Shown: in pieces, positions 35,012 through 44,064 of the stretch
How positions within the stretch are numbered: position 1 is the first letter of the stretch
Layout of the letters: each line of letters starts with the position of its first letter
NCBI GenBank assembly: GCA_039984715.1
Contig: JBDWUA010000004.1
Coordinates: 310,001 to 374,000, forward strand
Length of the DNA: 64,000 nucleotides
Direction: 5' to 3'
Source of the DNA: JABSSA01 sp039984715
Lineage (GTDB): Bacteria > Pseudomonadota > Alphaproteobacteria > Rhodobacterales > Rhodobacteraceae
Position numbers and translations under genes: made by a program
Notes under the pieces: generated by a model
Databases searched by the model: none
What the model saw: only the letters and a program-made list of their open reading frames with translations
Told to the model about the DNA's origin: nothing

Positions 35012-36049
35012 ATGTTTCTTAAAAACGCTTGGTATGTTGCGGCATGGGATCATGAGATCACCCATGAGCTTCGCCAGATTGTTGTTCTGGGCGAGAAAAT
35101 TTGCGTCTTCCGTTCAGAAAGCGGCGATATTTCCGCGCTCGAGGATGCATGCCCGCATCGTAAGTTGCCGTTGTCCAAGGGGCGATTGAAGGGCGATACA
35201 GTTGAATGCGGATACCACGGCCTGACGTTTGATTGCGCGGGCCATTGTGTCTGGGCACCGGGAACCGGACGGATACCGTCAGATGCCAAAGTGCATGCAT
35301 TTCCGTTGCACGAAAAATATGGGTTGGTTTGGATTTGGATGGGCAATCCAGCCTTGGCTGACCCGTCCGATATTTTTGAAATTGAACACTACGATAATCC
35401 TGATTGGGGTATCAATCGAGGCGCCGCGATGGAGTTGGATTGCAACTATCTTTTGATGTGTGACAACCTATTGGACCCGACCCATGTCGCGTGGGTGCAT
35501 CAAAATAGCTTTGGGGCGGAGGCGACCAAAGATACTCCGCTTCGCATCAAGAAAACCGACAGCGGCGTGATTGTGCATCGCTGGATGATGGATCACGAAC
35601 CGGCACCGTTTTATAAAAAGGTGGTCGAATTCGAAGGCAATTGCGACCGACTTCAACATTACGAAGTGCGGTATCCATCGAATGCTTTGGTCAAAGCCGT
35701 GTTTACCCCAGCGGGCACTGGGGGGCCGGACGGGCCATTGGATGACAAGACCTTTGTGATGGACAGTTACAATTTCATGACCCCGACCACGGAAGGGCAG
35801 ACCCGGTATTATTGGTTCCAGTTGCGCAATATCCGTCCGAATGACGATGAATTGTCCCGCATGATGACCGAGGATGTTCAAAAGGCGTTCGAAGAAGATC
35901 GCGCAGTGCTGAACGAAGTGCAGATCGGGATGAGCAACAAACGTTCGCCTCATATTGATCTGCCCATCGATGGGGGCCAATTGCGGTTTCGCCGTCAATT
36001 ACAGGCGATGATCAACGAGGAACAAGAAGTCGATCGTCAAATGGCCTAA
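35012..36049 (+). CDS. Rieske oxygenase alpha subunit, VanA-like O-demethylase
   Basis: A 345-residue Rieske non-haem iron oxygenase. The 2Fe-2S ligands are Cys47-x-His49 and Cys66-x2-His69 ('CPHRKLPLSKGR', 'ECGYHGL'), and the mononuclear iron motif is 'CDNLLDPTHVAWVH' (Asp155, His158, His163). The 'NAWYVAAW' start and 'LPLSKG' after the first Rieske pair match vanillate O-demethylase oxygenase (VanA) and related aromatic demethylases. The reductase partner (VanB) is not adjacent, so the true substrate is unsettled. A monocistronic unit with a weak ribosome site before the ATG. Confidence 0.85.
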   Translation: MFLKNAWYVAAWDHEITHELRQIVVLGEKICVFRSESGDISALEDACPHRKLPLSKGRLKGDTVECGYHGLTFDCAGHCVWAPGTGRIPSDAKVHAFPLHEKYGLVWIWMGNPALADPSDIFEIEHYDNPDWGINRGAAMELDCNYLLMCDNLLDPTHVAWVHQNSFGAEATKDTPLRIKKTDSGVIVHRWMMDHEPAPFYKKVVEFEGNCDRLQHYEVRYPSNALVKAVFTPAGTGGPDGPLDDKTFVMDSYNFMTPTTEGQTRYYWFQLRNIRPNDDELSRMMTEDVQKAFEEDRAVLNEVQIGMSNKRSPHIDLPIDGGQLRFRRQLQAMINEEQEVDRQMA

Positions 36050-36169
36050 CATCCATTGGCGTTCAAGCCATTTGGTTCTGGAGAATGATCACTGATCGCT
36101 TTTCTGTGAATTGCTAAGCGCAGTTGCAACGGCAAATGTAGGGCTGAACTGGGGACAAGGGAGCCTGAC

Positions 36170-37009
36170 GTGAAGCGGATTTTGACGGGAGTGGTTTTTG
36201 CGTTCTTGATGACATCTTCGGCTGCACTGGCACAAGATTGTGGCGGGGCGGATGATGCGTGCAAAGTTGCCTTGGGGAACTATCACATGGCATCGCCCGA
36301 TCAGGCGGACGCAAAGGGCATTGTTGTGCACCTTCATGGCGGCGGCGGTCGCGGGCGGGGTCTTTTGAAATCGGGATTGGCCAAAGCGACGTTGGCGCGC
36401 GGATATGTGTTTGTCGCACCAGATGGCGACCACCCGACACGGCGATTCAAAAAAGATTGGTCTGTGCGCGGTAAGAATCTGGAATACGATCGCGATGATG
36501 CAGTTTTCTTGCGCCAAGTTCTGGTTGACGTGCGCGACAAGACAGGTGTGACCGATGAACCTGTCCTTTTGGCGGGGTTTTCGCGCGGCGGTTCTTTCGT
36601 TTGGGATATGGCCTGCTCAGACCCTGAATTTGCCGATGCCTTCGCGCCGATTGCCGGGGCGTTTTGGGATGATTTACCCACGACATGTTCTGGGCCTGTG
36701 CGCCTGTTCCACACACATGGGTGGAATGACCGCACAGTTCCTTTGGAAGGGCGTTCATTTGGTGGTGGGGCAGTTGTGCAAGGGGATGTCTGGGCGTCCC
36801 TTAAGATACTGCGCGAAACCAATGGCTGCGACAAACGTCAGCCTGAAAGTTCCAGCTTTGACGGTGATCTTTGGTTTCGACATTGGCATGATTGTGCCAG
36901 CGGCTCTATAGATTTGATGCTGCACAAAGGGGGGCATGGCGCACCCGCCGGATGGGCGCCACGCATCATGGATTGGTTCGAAGCGCAGATGGTTGAAGCA
37001 AGAGGGTAA
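36170..37009 (+). CDS. Exported alpha/beta hydrolase (PHB-depolymerase-like)
   Basis: A 279-residue secreted protein. Signal peptide at residues 1-22 ('GVVFAFLMTSSAALAQD'). The mature part has an alpha/beta-hydrolase fold with 'VVHLHGGGGRGRG' (oxyanion region), the nucleophile elbow 'LAGFSRGGSFVWD' (GxSxG), and 'HTHGWNDRTVP' and 'HKGGHGAP' supplying Asp and His. This resembles polyhydroxybutyrate depolymerase / feruloyl-esterase-type proteins, acting on esters in the periplasm or outside. Start is GTG at 36170 with GGGAG upstream. A threonine dehydratase gene follows closely. Confidence 0.82.
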   Translation: MKRILTGVVFAFLMTSSAALAQDCGGADDACKVALGNYHMASPDQADAKGIVVHLHGGGGRGRGLLKSGLAKATLARGYVFVAPDGDHPTRRFKKDWSVRGKNLEYDRDDAVFLRQVLVDVRDKTGVTDEPVLLAGFSRGGSFVWDMACSDPEFADAFAPIAGAFWDDLPTTCSGPVRLFHTHGWNDRTVPLEGRSFGGGAVVQGDVWASLKILRETNGCDKRQPESSSFDGDLWFRHWHDCASGSIDLMLHKGGHGAPAGWAPRIMDWFEAQMVEARG

Positions 37010-37051
37010 AGACGATTGACAGGACGGGTTGCGGGGCTTCAAACAAGGGGC

Positions 37052-38023
37052 ATGTTTACACGCCAAGACCTTAAAGATGCCGCGGCCTTTGTTCATTCAA
37101 AGATGCCTGAAACGCCGCAATATGCATGGCCACTATTGGCCAATGCGACAGGGACCGAGGTGTGGGTCAAGCACGAGAACCACACCCCAACGGGCGCATT
37201 CAAAGTGCGTGGGGCATTCACATTTATCGACTGGCTTGTGCGTGAACACCCAGACGTGCCCGGCATCTGTACTGCGACGCGCGGCAATCATGGCCAAGGG
37301 CAGGCTTGGGCCGCAACCAAGGCGGGTTTGACAGCAAAGGTGTACGTCCCCAAAGGCAATTCCATCGAAAAGAACGCAGCCATGCAGGCTTGGGGGGCTG
37401 AAGTGATCGAATTCGGACAAGATTTCGATACAGCACGGCTAGAGGCAATTCGTGTGGCCGAAGAACAAGGTCTGTTCATTGTCCCTCCATTCCATCGTGA
37501 ATTGGTTCGAGGCGTTGCGACATATGCGTATGAACTTTTTCTGGCTCAGCCTGATTTGCATACTGTTTACGTGCCAATTGGATGCGGATCAGGGATTTGT
37601 GGATTGATTTCCGCACGTGATGCTTTGGGTTTGGACACTCAAATCGTCGGGGTGGTGTCTGAACATGCGCAAACCGCAAAGTTGTCTGTCGAAGCGGGGC
37701 GGTTGGTTCAGACCGAAACAGCAACGACCTTTGCCGATGGAATGGCTGTGCGTATGCCGGTCCCCGACGCGCTGGACATCTATGGCCCGGGTGCCGAACG
37801 CATCATCACCGTTTCGGAAGAGGATATCGCAAATGCTATCCGATTGTATTTTTCAGCCACGCACAATGTCGCCGAAGGGGCTGGCGCTGCACCTTTGGCT
37901 GGATTGATGTCCGAACGGAACAAGATGAAAGGCAAGAAGGTTGGGGTTATTTTGTGCGGCGGGAACATTGATACATCATGGTTCCAGACCGTGTTGGCTG
38001 GGGGCGTCCCAAGGATGACATAA
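37052..38023 (+). CDS. Threonine ammonia-lyase-type PLP enzyme
   Basis: A 323-residue fold-type II PLP enzyme. The Schiff-base Lys is in 'TPTGAFKVRGA' (Lys51), followed by 'ATRGNHGQGQAWAA' (substrate Asn loop) and 'PIGCGSGICGL' (phosphate-binding loop). It matches catabolic threonine dehydratases and the EutB-like ectoine-degradation dehydratases; without ectoine genes nearby the first is more likely. It lacks a C-terminal ACT domain, so no isoleucine feedback is expected. ATG at 37052 fits the family N-terminus; an in-frame TTG at 37016 with AGAGGG upstream is a possible alternative. It follows the hydrolase closely and may be co-transcribed. Confidence 0.85.
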   Translation: MFTRQDLKDAAAFVHSKMPETPQYAWPLLANATGTEVWVKHENHTPTGAFKVRGAFTFIDWLVREHPDVPGICTATRGNHGQGQAWAATKAGLTAKVYVPKGNSIEKNAAMQAWGAEVIEFGQDFDTARLEAIRVAEEQGLFIVPPFHRELVRGVATYAYELFLAQPDLHTVYVPIGCGSGICGLISARDALGLDTQIVGVVSEHAQTAKLSVEAGRLVQTETATTFADGMAVRMPVPDALDIYGPGAERIITVSEEDIANAIRLYFSATHNVAEGAGAAPLAGLMSERNKMKGKKVGVILCGGNIDTSWFQTVLAGGVPRMT

Positions 38024-38054
38024 CGGCGCAAGAGCCCTTAGGTGTCTTGTGAGA

Positions 38055-38072
38055 ATGCGTCCTTTGACGCAT
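38055..38072. repeat. Short perfect hairpin
   Basis: ATGCGTC (38055-38061) and GACGCAT (38066-38072) flank CTTT. No T-run follows on the plus strand. It could be a weak terminator or a leader structure for the zinc-finger gene. Confidence 0.35.
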
Positions 38073-38109
38073 AAAAGGGTGTGAATCAGTCAGGTAGGAA
38101 TCTCTTTTC

Positions 38110-38289
38110 ATGACCACCCAAGCGCCAGAAACTAAGTCAGTCTCCAGCTATCGTGTTGCTTGTGATGGTGGGGATGGGGCTTTGGGCCATCCACGTGTTT
38201 GGTTGCAGATCCCGACTGACAGTGGATGGGTCGATTGCCCATATTGTGACTGTAGATACATTCACAAAGATCACGTCGACGCCGCATAG
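38110..38289 (+). CDS. Small zinc-finger (CHCC, NDUFS6-like) protein
   Basis: A 59-residue protein too short for common ORF thresholds. It has 'RVACDGGDGALGHPRVWL' and 'WVDCPYCDCRYI', giving Cys18, His27, Cys44 and Cys47, the zf-CHCC pattern of the mitochondrial complex I subunit NDUFS6 and its alphaproteobacterial relatives. In those bacteria it is a free-standing protein thought to aid respiratory complex I. Start ATG at 38110 with AGGAA upstream. The DUF2459 gene starts seven bases after its stop, suggesting coupling. Confidence 0.85.
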   Translation: MTTQAPETKSVSSYRVACDGGDGALGHPRVWLQIPTDSGWVDCPYCDCRYIHKDHVDAA

Positions 38290-38296
38290 CTGAAAT

Positions 38297-38959
38297 ATGC
38301 TTCGGCGCGCGCTTTTGGCGATTGCGGCATTTCCCGTTGTCTATTGTCTGGCAGCGTTCATTTTGGCGTTTGTGCCCGGCTCGCGTCCTGAAGTTGATTT
38401 CGACAGTGAACAAGTGACCATCTATTTGGTGCGCGGTCCGATCCACTATGATTTTCTACTGCCACTAGATGACCAAACGACCACGCGTTTCGATTGGCTT
38501 AGGCGTGGCGGTGTTGCGCTCGATAACCCAGATGCGGATTGGCTGGTTATCGGATGGGGTGGCCGGGAATTTTATACGACGGTTGGGTCCTATTCCGATG
38601 TTGGGACACACGCGATTTGGCGCGGCATAACAGGCGACACGTCGGTCATACGGGTATCCTTGGCCGGGCCCGTGGCACCAGATTGGCCTATAAAGGCGAT
38701 ATCACTGTCGGGCACCCAATACGCAAATCTCATGACTTACATCGAAAACAGCTTTGCGGACGGGCGCGAAACCCCAGCGTTGGATGAGGCGGGGTTTTCG
38801 GATTTTGACCGTTTTTATCCGGCTAAGGGGCGGTTCCATATATTCAACACCTGCAACGTCTGGATTGGGCGTGCATTGCGTGCGGCCGGTGTTCGGTTTG
38901 GAATTTGGACACCGGCGCCTTTTTCGGTGACTCTTTCTGCCCGCTTTCTTGCCGATTGA
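38297..38959 (+). CDS. DUF2459 (TIGR02117) membrane-anchored protein
   Basis: A 220-residue protein with an N-terminal membrane segment ('LLAIAAFPVVYCLAAFILAF'), then an exported domain carrying 'VRGPIHYDFLLPL' (family His), 'ADWLVIGWGGREFYTTVG' and 'FHIFNTCNVWIGRALRAAG' (conserved Cys). These fit the DUF2459/TIGR02117 family, with a possible Cys-His dyad and unknown activity. No clear ribosome site precedes the ATG, so translation is probably coupled to the zinc-finger gene seven bases upstream. Confidence 0.82.
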   Translation: MLRRALLAIAAFPVVYCLAAFILAFVPGSRPEVDFDSEQVTIYLVRGPIHYDFLLPLDDQTTTRFDWLRRGGVALDNPDADWLVIGWGGREFYTTVGSYSDVGTHAIWRGITGDTSVIRVSLAGPVAPDWPIKAISLSGTQYANLMTYIENSFADGRETPALDEAGFSDFDRFYPAKGRFHIFNTCNVWIGRALRAAGVRFGIWTPAPFSVTLSARFLAD

Positions 38960-39016
38960 CTGGCACCTCGCTGCGGCGCGTGGCACAAAGGCGCAAACAC
39001 CCCGGGGGAGCGTTTC

Positions 39017-41800
39017 ATGACATTCGGCAAAGGCTGCCATCTTCATCTGATTGACGGATCGGCATTTATTTTTCGCGCCTACCATGCGTTGCCACCTTTG
39101 ACGCGCAAGTCAGATGGTTTGCCTATTGGGGCTGTCTCTGGGTTTTGCAACATGTTGCAACGCTATGTCGAAGGCAATCACGGGCCCGATGCGCCAACCC
39201 ATGTTGCTGTCATTTTCGACAAGGGATCGCACACGTTTCGGAATGATCTTTATGATCAATACAAAGCCAACCGTGAAGCAATGCCCGAAGACTTGCGCCC
39301 GCAAATGCCTTTGACGCGCGAAGCCACCAAAGCATTCAATATCGAATGTAAGGAAATCGAAGGATACGAAGCCGACGATATCATTGCGACCTTGTCCGTA
39401 CAGGCACGAGACGCGGGCGGGCAGGTCACAATCATCAGTTCTGACAAGGATATGATGCAGTTGGTCGGCGGTGGTGTTGAAATGTTTGACGCCATGAAAA
39501 ATCGCCGGATCGACAGGGACGGAGTCTTTGAAAAATTTGGTGTTGGTCCCGAACGGGTTGTTGATGTCCAAGCGTTGGCTGGCGACAGCGTCGATAACGT
39601 GCCGGGTGCGCCGGGCATTGGTATCAAAACCGCGGCATTGCTGATCAACGAATATGGAACGCTTGAGGATCTGTTGGACCGGGCGGAAGAAATCAAACAA
39701 CCCAAGCGGCGGCAAAGTCTGATCGACAATCGCGCTCAGATCGAGTTGTCCAAGAAGTTGGTGCAATTGGATCTTGGGATGCCCTTGGATTTCACCTTGG
39801 ATGATCTTGAGGTGAAGGACCCCGAAGCCGAAACTTTGATGGGGTTCTTGGCGGATATGGAATTCCGCACGTTGACCAAACGCATCGCTGACAAGCTGGG
39901 GGTCGACGCGCCAACGATAGTGGATGCGCCTACGGCTTTACCCAACCAAGAAGCCGTGCCGTTTGATGTCGCAGGGTATTCCTGTGTGCGTGACGCCGCC
40001 GCTTTGCAGGGCTGGATTGATCAGATTTACGAACGCGGTTGGGTCGCAGTTGATACCGAGACCACTGGCCTGAACGAAATGATCGTGGATCTGGTCGGAA
40101 TTTCGTTGGCTGTCGAACCTGGGCAGGCCTGTTACATCCCACTGACCCATCGGTCAGGTGGTGACGATTTATTCGGTTCGGATGCATTGGCAGAAGGCCA
40201 GATGCCGCTGGACGAGGCATTGAATTTGTTGCGCCCTGTTTTGGAAGACCCGTCGATCATCAAGATCGGCCAAAACATGAAATACGATTCCAAGATTTTT
40301 GCCCGTTACGGCGTTGATGTTGCGCCCATCGATGACACGATGTTGATGTCATATGCCATGCACGGCGGATTGCATGGGCACGGGATGGACACGCTAAGCG
40401 AACGTTATCTTTCGCACAAACCCATTCCGATCAAGCCGCTTCTGGGGTCTGGTAAATCGGCAAAGACCTTTGACCTTGTCCCGATTGACGACGCGATTCC
40501 GTATGCAGCGGAAGATGCTGATGTGACTTTGCGCTTGTGGCAATTATTCAAGCCTTTGTTGCACACCGTTCAGGTGACAAAGGTATATGAAAAACTGGAA
40601 CGCCCCTTGGTTCCCGTACTGGCGCGTATGGAAATGATCGGCATCAAAGTTGACCGCGATGCGTTGAGCCGGATGTCGAACGCGTTCGCGCAGAAAATGG
40701 CGGGTTTGGAGTCCGAGATTCATGAGCTCGCGGGGCAGTCATTTAATGTGGGCAGCCCAAAACAACTTGGTGAGATCTTATTTGATAAGATGGGTATCGA
40801 AGGCGGAAAGCGCGGAAAAACAGGGGCTTATGCAACTGGCGCAGATGTATTGGAAGACTTGGCAACCGAACATGAATTGCCCGCGCGTGTGTTGGATTGG
40901 CGCCAGCTTAGCAAGCTGAAATCGACCTATACCGACGCACTGCAAGACCATATTAACCCAGATACCGGACGTGTTCACACATCCTATTCCATTGCAGGTG
41001 CGAGCACGGGGCGCTTAGCTTCAACCGATCCCAACCTGCAAAACATACCCATCCGTACGGAAGAGGGTCGCCGCATCCGCGAGGCCTTTATTGCCGAGGA
41101 AGGTAAGGTGTTGGTCGCACTGGATTACAGCCAGATCGAGCTGCGCATACTGGCCCATATCGCGGGCATTCCAGCGTTGAAGCAAGCCTTTGAAGACGGT
41201 TTGGACATCCACGCAATGACGGCGTCCGAGATGTTTGACGTACCCTTGGAAGAGATGACGCCAGATATTCGCCGACAGGCCAAGGCCATCAACTTTGGTG
41301 TGATTTACGGCATCAGTGGATTTGGCTTGGCGCGGAACTTGCGTATCCCACGCGGCGAAGCACAAGGGTTCATTGATCGGTATTTTGAACGGTTCCCGGG
41401 GATCAAGGATTACATGAACGACACCAAGGCTTTTGCGAAAGAGCATGGCTATGTTCAAACCCTGTTCGGGCGCAAAATTCATACGCCCGAGATCGGCGCA
41501 AAGGGTCCACGCGCAGGATTTGCGCAACGTGCGGCTATCAATGCGCCAATCCAAGGAACAGCGGCTGATGTGATCCGCCGTGCGATGGTACGAATGCCGG
41601 ATGCGATTGCCGACCAACCGGCCACAATGTTGTTGCAAGTGCATGACGAACTGCTGTTCGAAGTCGAAGAGGGTGCAGTTGACCAACTGATTGAAACGGC
41701 CCGCGATGTCATGGAGAACGCATCTGATCCGGTTGTGAAATTGGATGTGAAGCTGACCGTGGATGCCGGACAAGGGAAAAACTGGGCCGAAGCGCATTGA
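39017..41800 (+). CDS. polA: DNA polymerase I
   Basis: A 927-residue three-domain polymerase. The 5'-3' nuclease lies at about 1-290 ('HLIDGSAFIFRAYHALPPL', 'EGYEADDIIATL', 'DKDMMQL'). The 3'-5' exonuclease lies at about 320-520 with its acidic residues present ('VAVDTETTGL', 'GQNMKYDSKIF', 'YAAEDADVTLRL'), so proofreading is likely intact. The polymerase domain follows ('GRLASTDPNLQNIP', 'VALDYSQIELRILAHI', 'RRQAKAINFGVIYG', 'LLQVHDELLFEV'). Functions in repair and Okazaki fragment maturation. ATG at 39017 after GGGGGAGC. Single-gene unit. Confidence 0.96.
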   Translation: MTFGKGCHLHLIDGSAFIFRAYHALPPLTRKSDGLPIGAVSGFCNMLQRYVEGNHGPDAPTHVAVIFDKGSHTFRNDLYDQYKANREAMPEDLRPQMPLTREATKAFNIECKEIEGYEADDIIATLSVQARDAGGQVTIISSDKDMMQLVGGGVEMFDAMKNRRIDRDGVFEKFGVGPERVVDVQALAGDSVDNVPGAPGIGIKTAALLINEYGTLEDLLDRAEEIKQPKRRQSLIDNRAQIELSKKLVQLDLGMPLDFTLDDLEVKDPEAETLMGFLADMEFRTLTKRIADKLGVDAPTIVDAPTALPNQEAVPFDVAGYSCVRDAAALQGWIDQIYERGWVAVDTETTGLNEMIVDLVGISLAVEPGQACYIPLTHRSGGDDLFGSDALAEGQMPLDEALNLLRPVLEDPSIIKIGQNMKYDSKIFARYGVDVAPIDDTMLMSYAMHGGLHGHGMDTLSERYLSHKPIPIKPLLGSGKSAKTFDLVPIDDAIPYAAEDADVTLRLWQLFKPLLHTVQVTKVYEKLERPLVPVLARMEMIGIKVDRDALSRMSNAFAQKMAGLESEIHELAGQSFNVGSPKQLGEILFDKMGIEGGKRGKTGAYATGADVLEDLATEHELPARVLDWRQLSKLKSTYTDALQDHINPDTGRVHTSYSIAGASTGRLASTDPNLQNIPIRTEEGRRIREAFIAEEGKVLVALDYSQIELRILAHIAGIPALKQAFEDGLDIHAMTASEMFDVPLEEMTPDIRRQAKAINFGVIYGISGFGLARNLRIPRGEAQGFIDRYFERFPGIKDYMNDTKAFAKEHGYVQTLFGRKIHTPEIGAKGPRAGFAQRAAINAPIQGTAADVIRRAMVRMPDAIADQPATMLLQVHDELLFEVEEGAVDQLIETARDVMENASDPVVKLDVKLTVDAGQGKNWAEAH

Positions 41801-41865
41801 TCCTGACACTTTCTGTCACAGATTTGATGTAAGCTGCCTTTGCCGGATATCGGGGGGGCTTTGTA

Positions 41866-42219
41866 ATGTTGCAGAATTGGGAAGACCTGAAAGGGTTTGG
41901 GATTGCTCTGAATTTACCGCATGTCGAATTGACGACATCGTGGAATAATCCGGTGTTAAAGGCCCATGGAAAACTGTGGACATGGTGGTCGCCCTATGTC
42001 GATGCCGCACTGTTTAAGTGCGACAAGGATGAACGCGAGATGTTGCGGCAGGCCGATCCCGAAACATTTGTGTTTCACAAGCACTACGAGAGTCACAATT
42101 TGATATTGGTGGCGGGCGGGCACATTGATCCGGGTTGGGCCAAGGCGCGCTTGACCCAAACTTGGCGCGATATGGCGCCAAGAAAAGTTCTGAAAGCTTG
42201 GGATGAAGCGGACGCTTGA
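41866..42219 (+). CDS. MmcQ/YjbR-family protein
   Basis: A 117-residue cytosolic protein with the YjbR pattern: 'LNLPHVELTTSWNNPVLKAHGKLWTWW', 'PETFVFHKHYESHNLILV' and the C-terminal 'LTQTWRDMAPRKVLKAW'. The fold is a small double-wing domain; a DNA-binding role has been proposed without clear proof. It has a purine-rich ribosome site before ATG 41866 and sits 65 bases after polA. Convergent with rfbA, whose stop lies eight bases away. Confidence 0.8.
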   Translation: MLQNWEDLKGFGIALNLPHVELTTSWNNPVLKAHGKLWTWWSPYVDAALFKCDKDEREMLRQADPETFVFHKHYESHNLILVAGGHIDPGWAKARLTQTWRDMAPRKVLKAWDEADA

Positions 42220-42227
42220 CCCTTAGA

Positions 42228-43097
42228 TTACAACAATTTGGCCAGATAGGCCCCATAGTTGGTTTTGGAAAACCCGTCTGCTAAAACAGCGAGCTGATCG
42301 GGGGTAATCCACGCTTGTTCAAATGCAATTTCTTCGGGGCATCCGACCTGTTGATCCTGACGCATTTGCAAGGTTCGAACAAAATTACCTGCGTCCAACA
42401 GTGACGCGTGCGTACCGGTGTCAAACCATGCATAGCCACGTCCCATGCGTTTGACTGACAATGACCCGTTTTCAAGATAGCTGTTCAACAACGACGTGAT
42501 TTCCAATTCGCCACGAGGCGACGGTTTGATCTGTTTGGCGCGTTCGGGCGCGGTATGATCAACGAAATAGAGACCCGTTACCGCATACGGAGATTCAGGG
42601 TGCTCGGGCTTTTCGACGATCGAAGTCGCCCGCCATTGATCGTCAAATGCAACCACGCCATACCGTTCTGGATCATGAACACGATAGCCGAATACCGATG
42701 CGCCTTCGGTTTGTGCGGATGCATCGTCCAATAGCTTGGTAAGGCCGTGTCCGTAAAAGATGTTGTCACCCAAAACCAATGCAGAGGGCGCACCATCAAG
42801 CCAGTCTTCAGTCAACAAAAAGGCTTGCGCCAGACCATCTGGTGAAGGTTGCACAACGTAATGCAACGACAATCCCCATTGAGATCCATCACCCATCAGA
42901 CGTTTGAATTGTTCTTGATCTTCGGGGGTTGTGATAATCGCAATCTCTTGGATGCCGGCCAGCATCAACACGGACAGCGGATAATAAATCATAGGCTTGT
43001 CGTAGATCGGCAAAAGTTGCTTTGATACGCCAAGGGTTATGGGATGCAAGCGTGAGCCAGTGCCCCCCGCCAGAATGATGCCTTTTCTCGATTTCAT
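42228..43097 (-). CDS. rfbA: Glucose-1-phosphate thymidylyltransferase
   Basis: A 289-residue RfbA, the first enzyme of dTDP-L-rhamnose synthesis (glucose-1-P + dTTP to dTDP-glucose). It has the nucleotide-binding signature 'GIILAGGTGSRLHPITLGVS', 'KQLLPIYDKPMIYYPL', 'LVLGDNIFYGHGL' and 'YAWFDTGTHASLLDAG'. Full length for the family. It is 10 bases downstream of rfbD, so the two form an operon. rfbB and rfbC, needed for the middle steps, are not in the window. Confidence 0.95.
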   Translation of the reverse strand: MKSRKGIILAGGTGSRLHPITLGVSKQLLPIYDKPMIYYPLSVLMLAGIQEIAIITTPEDQEQFKRLMGDGSQWGLSLHYVVQPSPDGLAQAFLLTEDWLDGAPSALVLGDNIFYGHGLTKLLDDASAQTEGASVFGYRVHDPERYGVVAFDDQWRATSIVEKPEHPESPYAVTGLYFVDHTAPERAKQIKPSPRGELEITSLLNSYLENGSLSVKRMGRGYAWFDTGTHASLLDAGNFVRTLQMRQDQQVGCPEEIAFEQAWITPDQLAVLADGFSKTNYGAYLAKLL

Positions 43098-43107
43098 ATC
43101 TTTTCCG

Positions 43108-43971
43108 TCAATTCAGTTCGTTCAAAACACGAGCAAGTGAAACACGCCAATCTGGGCGTTCCATGCCGGTGGCTTCTGTAAAGCTAGTGCAGTCGAGGCG
43201 GGAATTCAGTGGGCGTTTGGCTGGTCGCGCCGGGTATTCATCCGTTGCGATGGGTGAAACCGTTGTCGCCAACCCGGCTTGGGCAAAGATTTCGCGCGCA
43301 AATCCGGCCCAGCTGACATCTGGAGCCCCAGCAAAGTGATAAATGCCGGGTGAGGCGCGACCATCCGCCAAGGCCATAGCCAAGGCAACACTTGCATGGG
43401 CAAGGTCCGTAGCTTCGGTGGGGCCGCCGATTTGATCGTCGATGACGGTCAAACTGTCCCGTGTTTGTGCAAGAGCCAGCATTGTCTTTACAAAATTCGA
43501 GCCCTGCGCAGAAAACACCCAAGACGTACGGATCACGCCATACAGCCCGCCTGCCGCGCAAATGCCCTGTTCGCCCTGACTTTTAGTCGCGCCGTAAACA
43601 CCAAGCGGTTGGATGGCCGCGTCGGGTGCACGGGCGATTTCGCCCAAACCATCAAACACATAATCTGTTGAGATCGACACGAACGGCAAGTTTCGCGCTG
43701 CCGCGGCCTGTGCCATTGCAGTGGGGGTTGTTGCGTTTACAAGTTCCGCAGTCTCTTGATCGCTTTCGGCACCATCAACATTTGTGTATGCGGCGGCGTT
43801 AATGATCAGTGATGCGTCAGTTTGCGCAATGTGTTGGGCGCACGCCGCAGGATCGGTTAGATCAGCTTCTTTTCGGCCAAGCGAAATGATGTCTAAACCG
43901 GGCATATCCGCCAAGGCGCGGGCCATTTGGCCATTTTGACCAAATACGAGAATTCGATAGGGTGTCGTCAT
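43108..43971 (-). CDS. rfbD: dTDP-4-dehydrorhamnose reductase
   Basis: A 287-residue extended short-chain reductase that makes dTDP-L-rhamnose. It has the Rossmann motif 'ILVFGQNGQMARAL', 'INAAAYTNVDGAE', the 'STDYVFDG' segment and the catalytic Tyr-x3-Lys 'YGATKSQGE'. The frame extends upstream, but ATG at 43971 begins the family N-terminus. First gene of the rfbD-rfbA operon, divergent from a glycosyltransferase gene across 93 bases. Confidence 0.94.
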   Translation of the reverse strand: MTTPYRILVFGQNGQMARALADMPGLDIISLGRKEADLTDPAACAQHIAQTDASLIINAAAYTNVDGAESDQETAELVNATTPTAMAQAAAARNLPFVSISTDYVFDGLGEIARAPDAAIQPLGVYGATKSQGEQGICAAGGLYGVIRTSWVFSAQGSNFVKTMLALAQTRDSLTVIDDQIGGPTEATDLAHASVALAMALADGRASPGIYHFAGAPDVSWAGFAREIFAQAGLATTVSPIATDEYPARPAKRPLNSRLDCTSFTEATGMERPDWRVSLARVLNELN

Positions 43972-44064
43972 GTGACACCGCATAAAGCTTAATGAGCCGT
44001 TGCAAAAGGCCCGAGATGCCGCGGAATTGACAGCAGGTCCGATCTGTGGCCTTGAACGCGCAAG

